Assembly (NCBI GenBank): GCA_965205785.1
Contig: OZ242188.1
Span: 310,001-374,000, forward strand
Direction: 5' to 3'
Length of the DNA stretch: 64,000 nt
Source: BJGV01 sp965205785
GTDB lineage: Bacteria; Pseudomonadota; Gammaproteobacteria; Burkholderiales; Nitrosomonadaceae
The translations under genes and the position numbers were made by a program. The notes beneath the pieces were generated by a model, which had not been told where the DNA came from, did no database searches, and was given only the letters and a program-made list of their open reading frames with translations. Position 1 is the first letter of the stretch, and every line of letters starts with the position of its first letter. Shown one piece after another: positions 50,024 through 60,000 of this stretch.

Positions 50024-50566
50024 TTAGTGCAGAGCTACGGCCATTGTTTTCTTCTGAGAGCGATGCTTGGCGACTTTGGGTGGAATGTAAGATTTATCGA
50101 GATTTCCTTGCCTGATAGCGAAAACAGCGCAAGGGGCATATCTAACGATGTATTCAGCAACATTTCCGGGAGTTCCTGAAAATCTTTTCCATCCCGAATA
50201 GCTTTGTGTTCCCAGAATGATCAGGTCTGTATCTAGTTCATATGTTATACGGACAGTTTCCTGACCAGGAAAGCCTTCGGAAAAGATAGTCTCGACTTCC
50301 ATGTTAAAAGAGTCTGCCAGCTCTTTAAGGGTATCTTTTCCTCGCTGATGAGTTTTTTTAGGATCTTCTTTTGATATAAATTGATCTAAAGGTTGATAGT
50401 TCTCGTCAGAAATTCCTAGTGTTTTTGGGTTAAATACATAAAGAGCCTTAAGCTCAGCATTATAGGTTTTAGCCAGCAATAATGCATGGTAGCTGGCGTC
50501 TCTGCTGGCATCGGTAAAATCAGTAACTAAAAGGATTTTTTTGATAGGGGACTGGGGGACTTTCAT
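50024..50566 (-). CDS. Universal stress protein, UspA family
   Basis: The start ATG at 50566 follows AAGGATC by about four bases. An upstream in-frame start at 50608 adds 14 residues without a site. The 180-aa single Usp domain begins KKILLVTDFTDASRDA and has the ATP-binding-type motif IILGTQSYSGWKRFSGTPGN followed by VAEYIVRYAPCAVFAIR. ATP-binding Usp proteins respond to starvation and redox stress. It is the first leftward gene in the group. Confidence 0.88.
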   Translation of the reverse strand: MKVPQSPIKKILLVTDFTDASRDASYHALLLAKTYNAELKALYVFNPKTLGISDENYQPLDQFISKEDPKKTHQRGKDTLKELADSFNMEVETIFSEGFPGQETVRITYELDTDLIILGTQSYSGWKRFSGTPGNVAEYIVRYAPCAVFAIRQGNLDKSYIPPKVAKHRSQKKTMAVALH

Positions 50567-50608
50567 TGTGATCCTTGTATATAAGGTAATGCCATAAAAA
50601 AATGGCAA

Positions 50609-51030
50609 CCAATCAACCTAACACGTTTATGCTCTCAGAGTACGATTCATTTAAGTATTTACTCTCTTGATAATTTTGCTAGTACCGCACACCCACCAAT
50701 AGCCTCACATTAGATGAATGTCCGCTTTTGGCACAAAGCTTACATTCAGTGCAATTAGAGAACAATATCTACACATAATTAACATAATATATTAATTAGT
50801 TTATATAGATATATACAGATTATCACTCCCACACTAAAACTTGCCAGCTTTTATTTTTAGCGATAATCTAGTTGCTACGAACGCGTGAAGCTCCGTTTGT
50901 AGGTAACGTTCTTTGAAATAAGTAATTTGATGTTTGATAGTTTTTTTGACCGAACCGCGTGAACTACAGCGGAGATTCATGGTCGTATCGGTCTTATTTT
51001 TAAACATCTCAATTTTAAAAGGAGGTTATT
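50609..51030. other. Intergenic region with palindrome and leader of the 29-aa gene
   Basis: This interval contains one dispersed palindrome (50715-50749). From about 50,880 to 51,000 it has a less AT-rich, possibly structured stretch in which CGCGTGAA occurs twice (in CGAACGCGTGAAGCTCCG and CGAACCGCGTGAACTACAG). The stretch may be the 5' leader of the 29-aa gene. I do not recognise a named riboswitch. Confidence 0.45.
50715..50749. repeat. Dispersed GAATGTC palindrome, copy
   Basis: TGAATGTCCGCTTTTGGCAC is followed by AAAGCTTACATTCAG. One arm carries two changes (CTT instead of CAG), so pairing is interrupted. Confidence 0.75.
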
Positions 51031-51120
51031 ATGAGTTTAGAGTTAGGAATTCTTGTAACAGCTATTGCTGCCATAGGTTATTGGTTCTTCTTTTCAAAAG
51101 ATAAAAATCAAAAAGATTGA
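51031..51120 (+). CDS. 29-aa single-helix membrane peptide
   Basis: AAAAGGAGG lies six bases before ATG 51031, one of the best ribosome-binding sites in the window. The frame encodes 29 residues, with a hydrophobic segment (GILVTAIAAIGYWFFF) followed by a charged tail (SKDKNQKD). A strong terminator-like hairpin follows at 51194-51245. These features together support a real small membrane protein. The family is unknown; it may assist a membrane complex or be regulatory. Confidence 0.65.
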   Translation: MSLELGILVTAIAAIGYWFFFSKDKNQKD

Positions 51121-51193
51121 GCTTTAGAACCTAAGCATAAGATTTACAAGTAAAAACAACATAGTAACAACTACAAACTAATAACTTGAATAG

Positions 51194-51245
51194 CCGGTGC
51201 ACTCTCGATTATGCGTTAATCGAATGCATCGGTTTTCTTTTGTAC
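51194..51245 (+). terminator. Long hairpin with T-run after the 29-aa gene
   Basis: CCGGTGCA..TCGATTA pairs with TAATCGA.TGCATCGG around TGCGT, with small bulges, and is followed by TTTTCTTTTG on the plus strand. It has the form of a Rho-independent terminator for the 29-aa gene. Confidence 0.75.
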
Positions 51246-51279
51246 ATGCAATAACAACTCTGTCTACTAAGACAAATAT

Positions 51280-51312
51280 TGAATGTCCGCTATTGGCACA
51301 AAGCAGACATTC
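51280..51312. repeat. Dispersed GAATGTC palindrome, copy
   Basis: TGAATGTCCGCTATTGGCAC is followed by AAAGCAGACATTC. The arms pair well; it lies between the hairpin terminator and the DegQ-type gene. Confidence 0.8.
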
Positions 51313-51502
51313 ACAACTCTCTTTATGTCACTCAGTGACCTCATCATAGAAATCCGTTATATAAATATAGACAAACAATATAAGTTGTTGATGGATGTAC
51401 ACTGATTTGCATACCAAGTAAAATTATTTTCAAGGGGAGTTGAATTTTTTTATTTAACCATTATCTATAAATTCAAATCTTGTTCAGTGGAATATAAAGC
51501 TC

Positions 51503-52990
51503 ATGCAAATAATGAAAAGAAGCTTAATCTTTTTGTATTTATTCTTGGTTTGGTTTATTCCTATCCCTGCTCATGCAATTGATGGTGGTGTCGAGAGTCT
51601 ACGTAGGACCAGCAAAGCTTTCGCCTCAGTTGCACAAGAGGTCTCTCCCTCTGTGGTGTTTATTCAGGTCGAATCTAAAGCGGCATCATCAAACATAACC
51701 CAATTCAATTCTCCTTTTGGTCCCGGAAGTCCATTTGGGAATGACGAATTCTTCAAACATTTCTTTGGAGATCAGTTTCCTGGTTTTCCTAAAGGACAAC
51801 AACCCGGGCCGCCACAAAGAAAACGTCCTGTAATTGGTCAGGGCTCAGGCTTTGTTTTCTCGGCAAAGAATGGCCCTTCATCTGGAAAATCATATATCTT
51901 AACTAACAACCACGTAATCGAGAATGCTGAAAAGATTACCGTAAAATTTCAGAATGGTCGGGAATTTGAGGCTAAGATTAAGGGGCGTGACCCCCAGTCC
52001 GATGTAGCTGTACTTGAAATTAAGTCAGGTAGATTACCTACACTCTCTTTCTCCGATTCTTCCCAACTTGAGGTTGGTGAATGGGTCGTGGCCATTGGAA
52101 ATCCCTTTGGACTGAGCCATACATTAACAGTAGGTGTAGTCAGTGCAAAAGGCCGGACTAGTGTTGGAATAAACGCTTACGAAGATTTTATTCAAACCGA
52201 TGCGGCGATCAATCCGGGTAATTCTGGCGGACCACTGATCAATCTGGATGGCAAGGTAGTAGGAATTAACACTGCCATTTTTAGCCGTAGTGGAGGGTAT
52301 ATGGGTGTTAGTTTTGCTATTCCTAGCAATTTAGCCAAGGAAATTGCTTATCAACTAATCAAGAGTGGAGAAGTAACACGTGGCTTTCTGGGTATCATAA
52401 TTCAGCAAATTACCCCTGAACTGGCAGAGTCATTTAATGTTAAGGCTGGACAAGGGATTATTGTTTCCCAGGTTAACGATGAATCTCCTGCTAAAAAGGC
52501 GGGATTACGTCAGGGTGATGTGATAGTGGAATTCCGTGGAAAACCAGTAAAAGAAGTTGGTCGTTTTCGAAACCGGGTTGCTCTAATTCCACCCGGTAGT
52601 CGTGAAAAATTAGTTATCTTACGTAATGGAAAACGAAAGATAGTAAATATAACTATTGGTAAGTTATCTGAAGAAGATAAGCTTGCTGCTGCAAGTCCGG
52701 CACAGAGCACAGAAGAAATTGGTTTAAGTGTACAAACACTGACACCACAAATTGCCAGGCAGTTTAATGCTAAGCCTGGCAAAGGAGTGGTGGTAACCCA
52801 AGTTCAGCCAGGCTCGATTGCAGCAATGGGAGGAATTAAAACAGGTATGGTTATCCTGGAAGTGAATCAGAAACCGGTAAATAATGCGGCAGAGTTCAAA
52901 CGCGAGGTCAAGAAAAACAGTAGCGAGAAGCGCGTATTGTTCCTGACTCGTAACGGCAGTGTACAGCAGTTCATTGTGTTGAGCTGGTAG
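51503..52990 (+). CDS. degQ: DegQ/MucD-type periplasmic serine protease
   Basis: The 495-aa precursor has a signal peptide (ends PIPAHA, before IDGGVE), a trypsin-like domain with His in LTNNHVIENA (about 136), Asp in QSDVAVLEI (about 167), Ser in NPGNSGGPLINL (about 240), and two PDZ domains (about 290-385 and 400-490). It degrades or refolds damaged envelope proteins. An alternative start at the fourth codon (MKRSLIF) is possible. It is convergent to nothing nearby and is followed by a palindrome copy and the right 20-bp repeat, so it would be inside the accessory interval. Confidence 0.94.
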   Translation: MQIMKRSLIFLYLFLVWFIPIPAHAIDGGVESLRRTSKAFASVAQEVSPSVVFIQVESKAASSNITQFNSPFGPGSPFGNDEFFKHFFGDQFPGFPKGQQPGPPQRKRPVIGQGSGFVFSAKNGPSSGKSYILTNNHVIENAEKITVKFQNGREFEAKIKGRDPQSDVAVLEIKSGRLPTLSFSDSSQLEVGEWVVAIGNPFGLSHTLTVGVVSAKGRTSVGINAYEDFIQTDAAINPGNSGGPLINLDGKVVGINTAIFSRSGGYMGVSFAIPSNLAKEIAYQLIKSGEVTRGFLGIIIQQITPELAESFNVKAGQGIIVSQVNDESPAKKAGLRQGDVIVEFRGKPVKEVGRFRNRVALIPPGSREKLVILRNGKRKIVNITIGKLSEEDKLAAASPAQSTEEIGLSVQTLTPQIARQFNAKPGKGVVVTQVQPGSIAAMGGIKTGMVILEVNQKPVNNAAEFKREVKKNSSEKRVLFLTRNGSVQQFIVLSW

Positions 52991-53000
52991 TCTAAAATCA

Positions 53001-53033
53001 AACGTCTGCTTTGTGCCAAAAGCAGACATTCGG
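53001..53033. repeat. Dispersed GAATGTC palindrome, inverted copy
   Basis: AACGTCTGCTTTGTGCCA then AAAGCAGACATTCGG: the inner GTGCCAA shows this copy is in the opposite orientation to those at 42.9-51.3 kb. It lies 11 bases after the DegQ-type stop and 25 bases before the 20-bp repeat. Confidence 0.8.
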
Positions 53034-53057
53034 ATAAAATTGTACCAATGAATAAAC

Positions 53058-53077
53058 GGTGACAGAATTGGTGACAG
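53058..53077. repeat. 20-bp direct repeat, right copy
   Basis: GGTGACAGAATTGGTGACAG is identical and in the same orientation to 36071-36090 next to the integrase gene. The identity stops at both ends. Together the copies enclose about 17.0 kb. Confidence 0.75.
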
Positions 53078-53404
53078 GCATTGATAACTAAAGCCTGAAA
53101 TACCATCAAACCCCTTGTAATAGCTGCGTTGTAACCGCCTAATAAATATTCAAGTTCAAAATATTGAATAACCCTGCTGACTATATGATCTGTGGTTCTC
53201 ACATTCTTTCCTAATTAGGAAAATCCTGGACTTAGGGTATTGTATGCAAAATACTATCAAAAATATCTAAATTCAAAGTATTTCTAGTTTCTGCCGTTTA
53301 TAATCTATAACAGATAGGCAAAAATGAATGAAAACTAATTCTCTTTTTAATCAATTATCGTTTCCCCTAATATGTGACGGTAGTACCTTGACAAATCAAA
53401 TGAA

Positions 53405-53419
53405 TTCAGCAATGCTGAA
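53405..53419. promoter_or_regulatory. Inverted repeat upstream of the czc genes, candidate operator
   Basis: TTCAGC and GCTGAA are perfectly complementary around AAT, about 70 bases before the czcI-like ATG. It could bind a metal-responsive regulator; no such regulator gene lies in the window. Confidence 0.35.
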
Positions 53420-53489
53420 CATTGCAAATATAATTAATATAAAAGTTATCAGGCAATGAGATTAACTGATAAGCAAACCCTGGCAGACT

Positions 53490-53864
53490 ATGAATAAATA
53501 TTTAAGAAGTTACATTATATTTATAATGCTTTCCAGTATGATGACCAATGCATTTGGCTGGGCATTTAGTGGTGAAGTATTTGCACATGAATTAGATCAC
53601 GAGCACCCTATTCTCTCACTTGATCCTATGGCTCATCTAAATGCTCATCAACATGATTCTGATAAAGATAGCAGCCAATTAGATGCTGCTACTCATTTAT
53701 GTCTTCACGCATCTGGGCAATATCAACCCTTTTATTTCACTGCTCCTCTTCTTGTCCCAGCATCTATCAGCTCGACTACTTTAGCTATATTTATTTCTGA
53801 CTTTATCCCTGACTCTGTCTCGGAGCCACCTCTACGCCCACCAAAAAAGACTTTCATAAGCTAG
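53490..53864 (+). CDS. CzcI-like His-rich periplasmic protein
   Basis: The 124-aa precursor has a signal peptide (ends TNAFGWAFS), a His/Asp-rich middle (HELDHEHP, HLNAHQHDSDKD, THLCLHA) that could bind metal, and a C-terminal SEPPLRPPKKTF. This matches the small CzcI-type proteins that precede czcCBA in several proteobacteria, where they affect metal sensing. It lies about 185 bases before czcC. No czcD or two-component genes are adjacent. Confidence 0.65.
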   Translation: MNKYLRSYIIFIMLSSMMTNAFGWAFSGEVFAHELDHEHPILSLDPMAHLNAHQHDSDKDSSQLDAATHLCLHASGQYQPFYFTAPLLVPASISSTTLAIFISDFIPDSVSEPPLRPPKKTFIS

Positions 53865-54049
53865 ACCCAGAAGTTTCGCCGGCTAATTATTTATATGTAA
53901 CCTAGGTGACGAACTCACCTTAAATATATAGTTACGTATTATCAGCCAAGCATACTTACTGTAGTTTATCTGTATTATTACCAGGGTATATCATCTTACC
54001 TATTATGATGATTACTCGGTCACTAATACATAAAGTTTGTGGAGGTTTT

Positions 54050-55426
54050 ATGAACTTTTGTTTTTTGTCAGTAATTATCCAACACCGGATGCCAGCTGTG
54101 TTACTTACTCTGGCACTAAGTTGTACGTCTCAAGTATCTGCTGAGAAAATTGTCCTTGATGCAACTTCTAGTAAAAATTTAGGAAACTCCAGCCTATCAA
54201 AGGTTAATGAAGAAACCGATATCGCTCTGAGAGATGCAATACATCTGATGTTGCAGAAGAATCCCGAGCTGGCCTCTTTCTCCAAGGAAGTTCGTGCGCT
54301 AGAGGGAATAAAAATTCAGGCTGGGAAATATCAAAATCCTGCGTTAGACGTAGAGTCAGAAGATATAAATGCTCGCCCTAATACTCCTGCTGCACAATTT
54401 ACAACGATTCGTTTCAGCCAATTAATCGAGCTTGGCGGAAAACGCTCCGCCAGAATAAATGCTGCATCAATCAGTCAAGAACTTGCAGATAAAAATTATG
54501 AATCGAAACGTTTAGAACTTATAGCTCGTGTAGCAAATGTATTTACAAAAGTATTAGCTGGGCAAGAACAACTACAGCTTGCTAAAGAAAGCATTCAACT
54601 TGCAAAGAAAGTGGTGAACTCTGCAGCTAAACGAGTTGAAGCTGGAAAAGCCCCTCCAATAGAGGAGACCAAAGCCAGAGTAGCTTTTTCTACAGCAAGT
54701 ATTGTTCTGGAACAAACTAGGAGAGAATTAGCGGCAGCGAGGAAACAGTTATCATTGCTATGGGGAAGTTCCTCTCCTCAGTTTAGAAAAGTACTAGGAA
54801 ATCTCGAATCACGAGTTGAAATACCAAGTTTTGAAATACTAGAACAACGTCTTGATAAAAATCCAATTGCTCTACACAGTATAAAAAATATTGAACAGCA
54901 TAGAGCCTTAGTTGAAATTGAAAAATTACGTCGTATACCTGATATTACGGTTGGCGCAGGTGTAAGACGTTATACAAGAGCTGATGAAACAACTGCAATA
55001 GTTAATGTATCTATACCAATTCCATTATTTGATCTTAACCAAGGTAATTTACAAGCAGCAAATCAACGTGTGGGTAAAGCAATCGATGAACAAGCAGCAA
55101 TTGATTTACAACTTAGATCTGAACTTACAAAAGCCTATGAATCTTTATCAGCAGCACAAAATGAGATTAATGTATTGCACGATAAAGTTTTACCAGGAGC
55201 CAGAAGTTCTTTTGACATAGCTAATAAAGGCTATGAGTTGGGTAGATTTAGCTTCCTAGAAATGTTCGATGCACAGCGTACTCTATTTCAAAACCAAATT
55301 CTCTATGTCCGCGCACTTACAAATTACCATCGTCTAATTAACGAAATTGAACGACTTATCGCTTCACCAATTGATCATACGGAAGAGCAATCAACAAACA
55401 TGAATAACAAGGATCATGAAGGATAG
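54050..55426 (+). CDS. czcC: CzcC-type outer membrane efflux protein
   Basis: I choose ATG 54050, preceded by GGAGG, over the upstream ATG at 54005. The product has an N-terminal signal (ends QVSA, then EKIV) and two TolC-type repeat regions of long helices (QEQLQLAKESIQLAKKVVNS, and YELGRFSFLEMFDAQRTLFQ with the family YxxGxxxxxE/D motif). It is the outer-membrane channel for the CzcAB pump. It ends three bases before czcB. Confidence 0.93.
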   Translation: MNFCFLSVIIQHRMPAVLLTLALSCTSQVSAEKIVLDATSSKNLGNSSLSKVNEETDIALRDAIHLMLQKNPELASFSKEVRALEGIKIQAGKYQNPALDVESEDINARPNTPAAQFTTIRFSQLIELGGKRSARINAASISQELADKNYESKRLELIARVANVFTKVLAGQEQLQLAKESIQLAKKVVNSAAKRVEAGKAPPIEETKARVAFSTASIVLEQTRRELAAARKQLSLLWGSSSPQFRKVLGNLESRVEIPSFEILEQRLDKNPIALHSIKNIEQHRALVEIEKLRRIPDITVGAGVRRYTRADETTAIVNVSIPIPLFDLNQGNLQAANQRVGKAIDEQAAIDLQLRSELTKAYESLSAAQNEINVLHDKVLPGARSSFDIANKGYELGRFSFLEMFDAQRTLFQNQILYVRALTNYHRLINEIERLIASPIDHTEEQSTNMNNKDHEG

Positions 55427-55429
55427 ACC

Positions 55430-56947
55430 ATGAGTAAAACTCAATTAAGCCCAATAATCATTGTAATCCTTATCGGAGTTATTTTAGGAGGGCTAATTCT
55501 TAGCTGGGATAAAGATACACCTCCTACAATCGATAGTAATACGATCAAAACAGAATTAACCAAGAGTATATCTGGAAGCAAAACATTCTCTATACCTGGT
55601 AAAGGCCCAAAGGGAGGAGATTTATTTGTAGCCAAGGATTTTGGTGTAGAAGTAACGATCTTTGAAGATAATGTACCACCTCAGTTTCGCCTCTATCTGT
55701 ATGAGAAAGGCAAGCAAGTTCCACCTTCCAAAGCAGAAATTGAAGTTACATTAACAAGACTTGGTACGCCAGCACAGCTATTTAGATTTGTGCCTGAGGA
55801 AGATTATTTGATTGCTGATCGGGTGGTGAAAGAACCTCATTCATTTGAAATAGCAATTACCGCCAAACGAAATGATGAAACCTTTTATTGGAACTATAAC
55901 CAAATTGAAGGAAGAATTGAAATGTCGGATACTGCTGTAAAAAGAAATAATATCAGGATAATGACAGCTGGTCCGGCAACAATTAAACCAACACTTTCAC
56001 TACCGGGCGAGATTATATTTAATCATCATACCCTCGTACAAGTTGTCCCACGTATGTCAGGTGTAGTTACTTCCGTTTCTCGCCACGTTGGTCAACAGGT
56101 AAAAAAGGGCGAAATACTGGCGGTAATCGAGAGTCCAATGTTGGCTGAACTACGTAGCCAATATTTAATTGCTCAGAAACGATTCCATCTTGCACAAAAG
56201 ACATTCAAACGTGAGAAACAGCTATGGGAAGAGAAAATTACTGCTAAACAGGACTATCTTACTGCCCAGGAAAAGCTGGGTGAAGCTGAAACAACCTTTA
56301 ATCTTACCTCAATAAAATTGCGTGCATTAGGAGTAAATCCTGAATCAAATTATTCTGGAAAATATCTAGCCCGTTTTGAGATCCGAGCTCCAATTTCTGG
56401 GCGTATTATCTCTAAAGAAATCGCACAGGGCAAAACTCTAAAGAAAGATCAGGAAATCTTTACCATAGCTGACATATCTACGGTCTGGACAGCCATCACT
56501 GCCTATCCTAAAGATCTTAATATTGTAAAAGTCGGACAAATGGCAACAGTCAATGCAACTGCTTTTAATGTTATAGGTGAGGGGAAAGTAACCTATATCA
56601 GCACGTTGATCGGAGAGCAAACCCGTACCGCAACAGTACGTATTGAGCTTGATAATAAAGATGGGAAATGGCGTCCGGGTATGTTTATAAATGCAAAGCT
56701 GGTAACTGAAAAAACTCAGGTGCCAGTTGCTGTATCGATGGATGCTATTCAGGCAATAAGTAACGAGTCTGTAGTATTTGGTCGCTACGGGGAATATTTT
56801 GAAGCTAGACCTCTAGAACTAGGACGTAATGATGGAAAAACAGTAGAAATATTGAAAGGGCTCTTGGCAGGAGAGCAGTATGCTGCAGGCAACAGTTTCA
56901 TCATAAAAGCAGAGCTGGGTAAAGAGGGTGCGTCACATGGTCACTAG
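55430..56947 (+). CDS. czcB: CzcB-type periplasmic adaptor
   Basis: The 505-aa membrane-fusion protein has an N-terminal anchor (IIIVILIGVILGGLILSW), an added N-terminal beta domain (GKGPKGGDLFVAKDFGVEVT), the lipoyl half-motifs in VVPRMSGVVTSVSRHVGQQV, a helical hairpin, and a C-terminal barrel (WTAITAYPKDLNIVKVGQMA). It links CzcA to CzcC. It starts three bases after czcC. Confidence 0.93.
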   Translation: MSKTQLSPIIIVILIGVILGGLILSWDKDTPPTIDSNTIKTELTKSISGSKTFSIPGKGPKGGDLFVAKDFGVEVTIFEDNVPPQFRLYLYEKGKQVPPSKAEIEVTLTRLGTPAQLFRFVPEEDYLIADRVVKEPHSFEIAITAKRNDETFYWNYNQIEGRIEMSDTAVKRNNIRIMTAGPATIKPTLSLPGEIIFNHHTLVQVVPRMSGVVTSVSRHVGQQVKKGEILAVIESPMLAELRSQYLIAQKRFHLAQKTFKREKQLWEEKITAKQDYLTAQEKLGEAETTFNLTSIKLRALGVNPESNYSGKYLARFEIRAPISGRIISKEIAQGKTLKKDQEIFTIADISTVWTAITAYPKDLNIVKVGQMATVNATAFNVIGEGKVTYISTLIGEQTRTATVRIELDNKDGKWRPGMFINAKLVTEKTQVPVAVSMDAIQAISNESVVFGRYGEYFEARPLELGRNDGKTVEILKGLLAGEQYAAGNSFIIKAELGKEGASHGH

Positions 56948-57003
56948 GAAAAGTATCCATCTACACACCTACAAGTTAGCTCCGATAATACAACCAGATA
57001 ATT

Positions 57004-60000
57004 ATGCTTGATCATATTTTACGCATATCCATAAACAAAAGTTGGATAATCTTGACAGGAGTTATCCTGATGGGGATGCTTGGAATCTATAATTACCAAA
57101 GACTTCCTATTGATGCTGTCCCAGATATTACAAATGTACAGGTACAAATCAATACTCAAGCTGCAGGCTATTCCCCGATGGAGTCTGAGCAACGTGTAAC
57201 TTTCCCAATAGAACGGTCCATGGCAGGACTCCCCAACCTCGAATATACACGCTCTATCTCACGTTATGGGCTATCTCAAGTTACAGTAATTTTCAAAGAT
57301 GGCACTGACATCTATTTTGCCCGTCAATTGGTAAATCAGCGGATTCAAGAAGCCAAAGATACGCTACCTACTGGGATCACACCAACAATGGGTCCCATTT
57401 CAACTGGTCTTGGTGAAATTTTTATGTACACAGTTAAAGCTGAAGAAGGTGCAAAAAAACCAGATGGAGAACCTTATACATCAACTGATTTACGAGAAAT
57501 TCAAGATTGGATCATCAAACCACAACTTCGAACCGTTAAGGGCGTAACCGAGGTTAATTCTATTGGTGGTTTCGTGAAACAATTTCATGTCACACCCTAT
57601 CCTGAAAAGCTCATTTCTTTCGGGCTAACACTGCAAGAGATAGTCATAGCACTACAACGAAATAATCTTAATGTGGGCGCAGGTTATATTGAAAGAAATG
57701 GAGAACAATTACTAGTTCGAGCACCTGGGCAGGTAGTAAACCTAGATGAAATTAGAGAAATTATTCTTGGTAGCCATCATGGTGTTCCAGTACGTATTAA
57801 GAATGTTGCTGATGTTCTAATTGGAAAGGAATTACGTAATGGTGCTGCCACACAGAATGGAGAGGAAGTTGTTCTAGGTACTGTACATATGCTGATTGGA
57901 GAGAACAGCCGTACTGTCTCTATAGCAGTTGCCAAGAAAATAACCGAAATCAATCGTAGCCTACCTGCCAACATAGTTGCGACTACTGCATATAATCGTA
58001 CCACGCTAGTCGATAAAACTATTCGTACTGTCGCTACTAATCTAATTGAGGGTGCTATATTAGTAATTGTAGTACTGCTATTATTTCTGGGTAACATACG
58101 GGCAGCACTCATTGCTGCTTTGGTTATCCCACTTTCAATGTTATTTACGTTTAGTGGTATGGTTACCAGCAACGTAAGTGCCAATCTGATGAGCTTGGGT
58201 GCTCTTGATTTCGGTATTATTGTGGATGGGGCAATTGTCTTTACAGAAAATAGTGTCCGACGTATCACTAATATGCAGGCGCAGTTAGGGCGAGAATTAA
58301 CACGTAAAGAGCGACTCTCAGCTGTTTTCGACGCTAATAAGGAAGCACGTAGAGCCTTAATCTATGGCGAACTTATTATCATGGTTGTTTATTTACCAAT
58401 CTTAGTAATGAGTGGTGTAGAAGGAAAAATGTTTCACCCCATGGCCATTACAGTCGTGACTGCCTTACTAGGGGCAATGATTCTTTCCGTAACATTTGTT
58501 CCCGCAGCGATTGCACTTTTTCTATCTGGTAAAGTAGCAGAAAAAGAAAATAGAACTGTAATACGTGCAAAAAAAATCTATGTGCCTTTACTTACATCTG
58601 CGATGCAAAATAAGGCTCTTACAATTACGGTTGCTGTAGTTATAGTCGTGCTGTCTGGATTGTTAGCTACCCGTACAGGTAGTGAATTTGTCCCCAGTCT
58701 TAATGAAGGAGATATTGCACTCCATGCATTGCGCATCCCTGGCACAAGTCTGACAACAGCTGTTGAGATGCAAAGTGAACTGGAAAAAACCATCAGGAGC
58801 TTTCCTGAAGTAGAAAGAGTTTTTGGGAAAATCGGAACCGCAGAAATTGCAACAGATCCCATGCCGCCTAATGTTGCTGATATTTTTATTATTCTCAAAC
58901 CTCAGTCAGAATGGAACGGGTCACATCACAGTAAGACAGAACTGATAGCTGCAATGGACCAAGCGGTACAAAAGATACCGGGTAACAAGTACGAATTTAC
59001 TCAGCCAATCCAAATGCGGTTTAACGAACTAATATCAGGCGTTCGTGCAGATGTGGCAGTTAAAATATTTGGTGATGATCTAGATACTTTGCTTTCTTTA
59101 GGAAAGAAAATTAAAACTCTTCTCGTTACTATCCCTGGGGCTGCAGATGTAAGAACTGAACAGCTCTCCGGTTTACCATTACTTTCAATTAGGGTAGATC
59201 GTGCAAAATTAGCGCGTTACGGATTAAATGTAGCCGATGTACAAGATGCCATTGCCATTTCAGTTGGTGGAATAAATGCCGGTACAATTTATGATGGAGA
59301 CAGACGTTTTAGTCTACAAGTCCGGTTACCAGAATCTATACGTACTAATATTGAGGCACTCAGACGTTTACCTATAAAACTTTCTTCTAATACAGTAAAA
59401 AGGGTGCGGGGCATTACCATAAATCAGAATGCCTATGTTGCATTAGGCGAAGTAGCAAATCTAGAATTAATACCAGGACCTAATCAAATAAGTCGAGAAA
59501 ACGGTAAACGAAAATTGGTTGTTACAGCAAACGTACGCGGTCGGGATCTCGGCTCCTTCGTTAATGAAGCAAGGTCTCTATTAGGAGAAAGATTTCAACC
59601 CCCCTCAGGGTATTGGGTAACATGGGGCGGACAATTTGAACAACTTCTTTCTGCTGCCAAGCGCCTTCAAATAGTGGTTCCATTTGCTCTCGGACTTATT
59701 CTTATTCTACTTTATGCAATGTTCAGAAACTTTAGGGATGGATTACTTATATTTACAGGTGTTCCTTTTGCTCTTACAGGTGGATTATTTGCACTGTGGT
59801 TGCGCGATATTCCTTTTTCTATCTCAGCTGCAGTTGGATTCATTGCACTATCTGGTATTGCGGTATTAAATGGCCTAGTAATGCTATCCTTTATAAGGAA
59901 TCTGCTAAAAGAAGGTCTCTCTCTAGATGATGCCATTCAAACTGGTGCCGTCACGAGACTCCGCCCAATACTAATGACAGCGTTAACGACAGCTATTGGA

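Larger units (their letters stand above)
51121..51502. other. Intergenic region before degQ: terminator and palindrome
   Basis: This interval holds the terminator of the 29-aa gene (51194-51245), one dispersed palindrome (51280-51312), and AT-rich DNA that must contain the promoter of the DegQ-type gene. Confidence 0.55.
52991..53489. other. Right border of the accessory region and czc upstream region
   Basis: This gene-free stretch contains a palindrome (53001-53033), the right 20-bp repeat (53058-53077) and, before czcI-like, an inverted repeat (53405-53419). The remainder is AT-rich without a gene. Confidence 0.55.

Noticed and set aside
58578..58898. Antisense frame in czcA
   Set aside because: It is a shadow of the transporter's hydrophobic segments.
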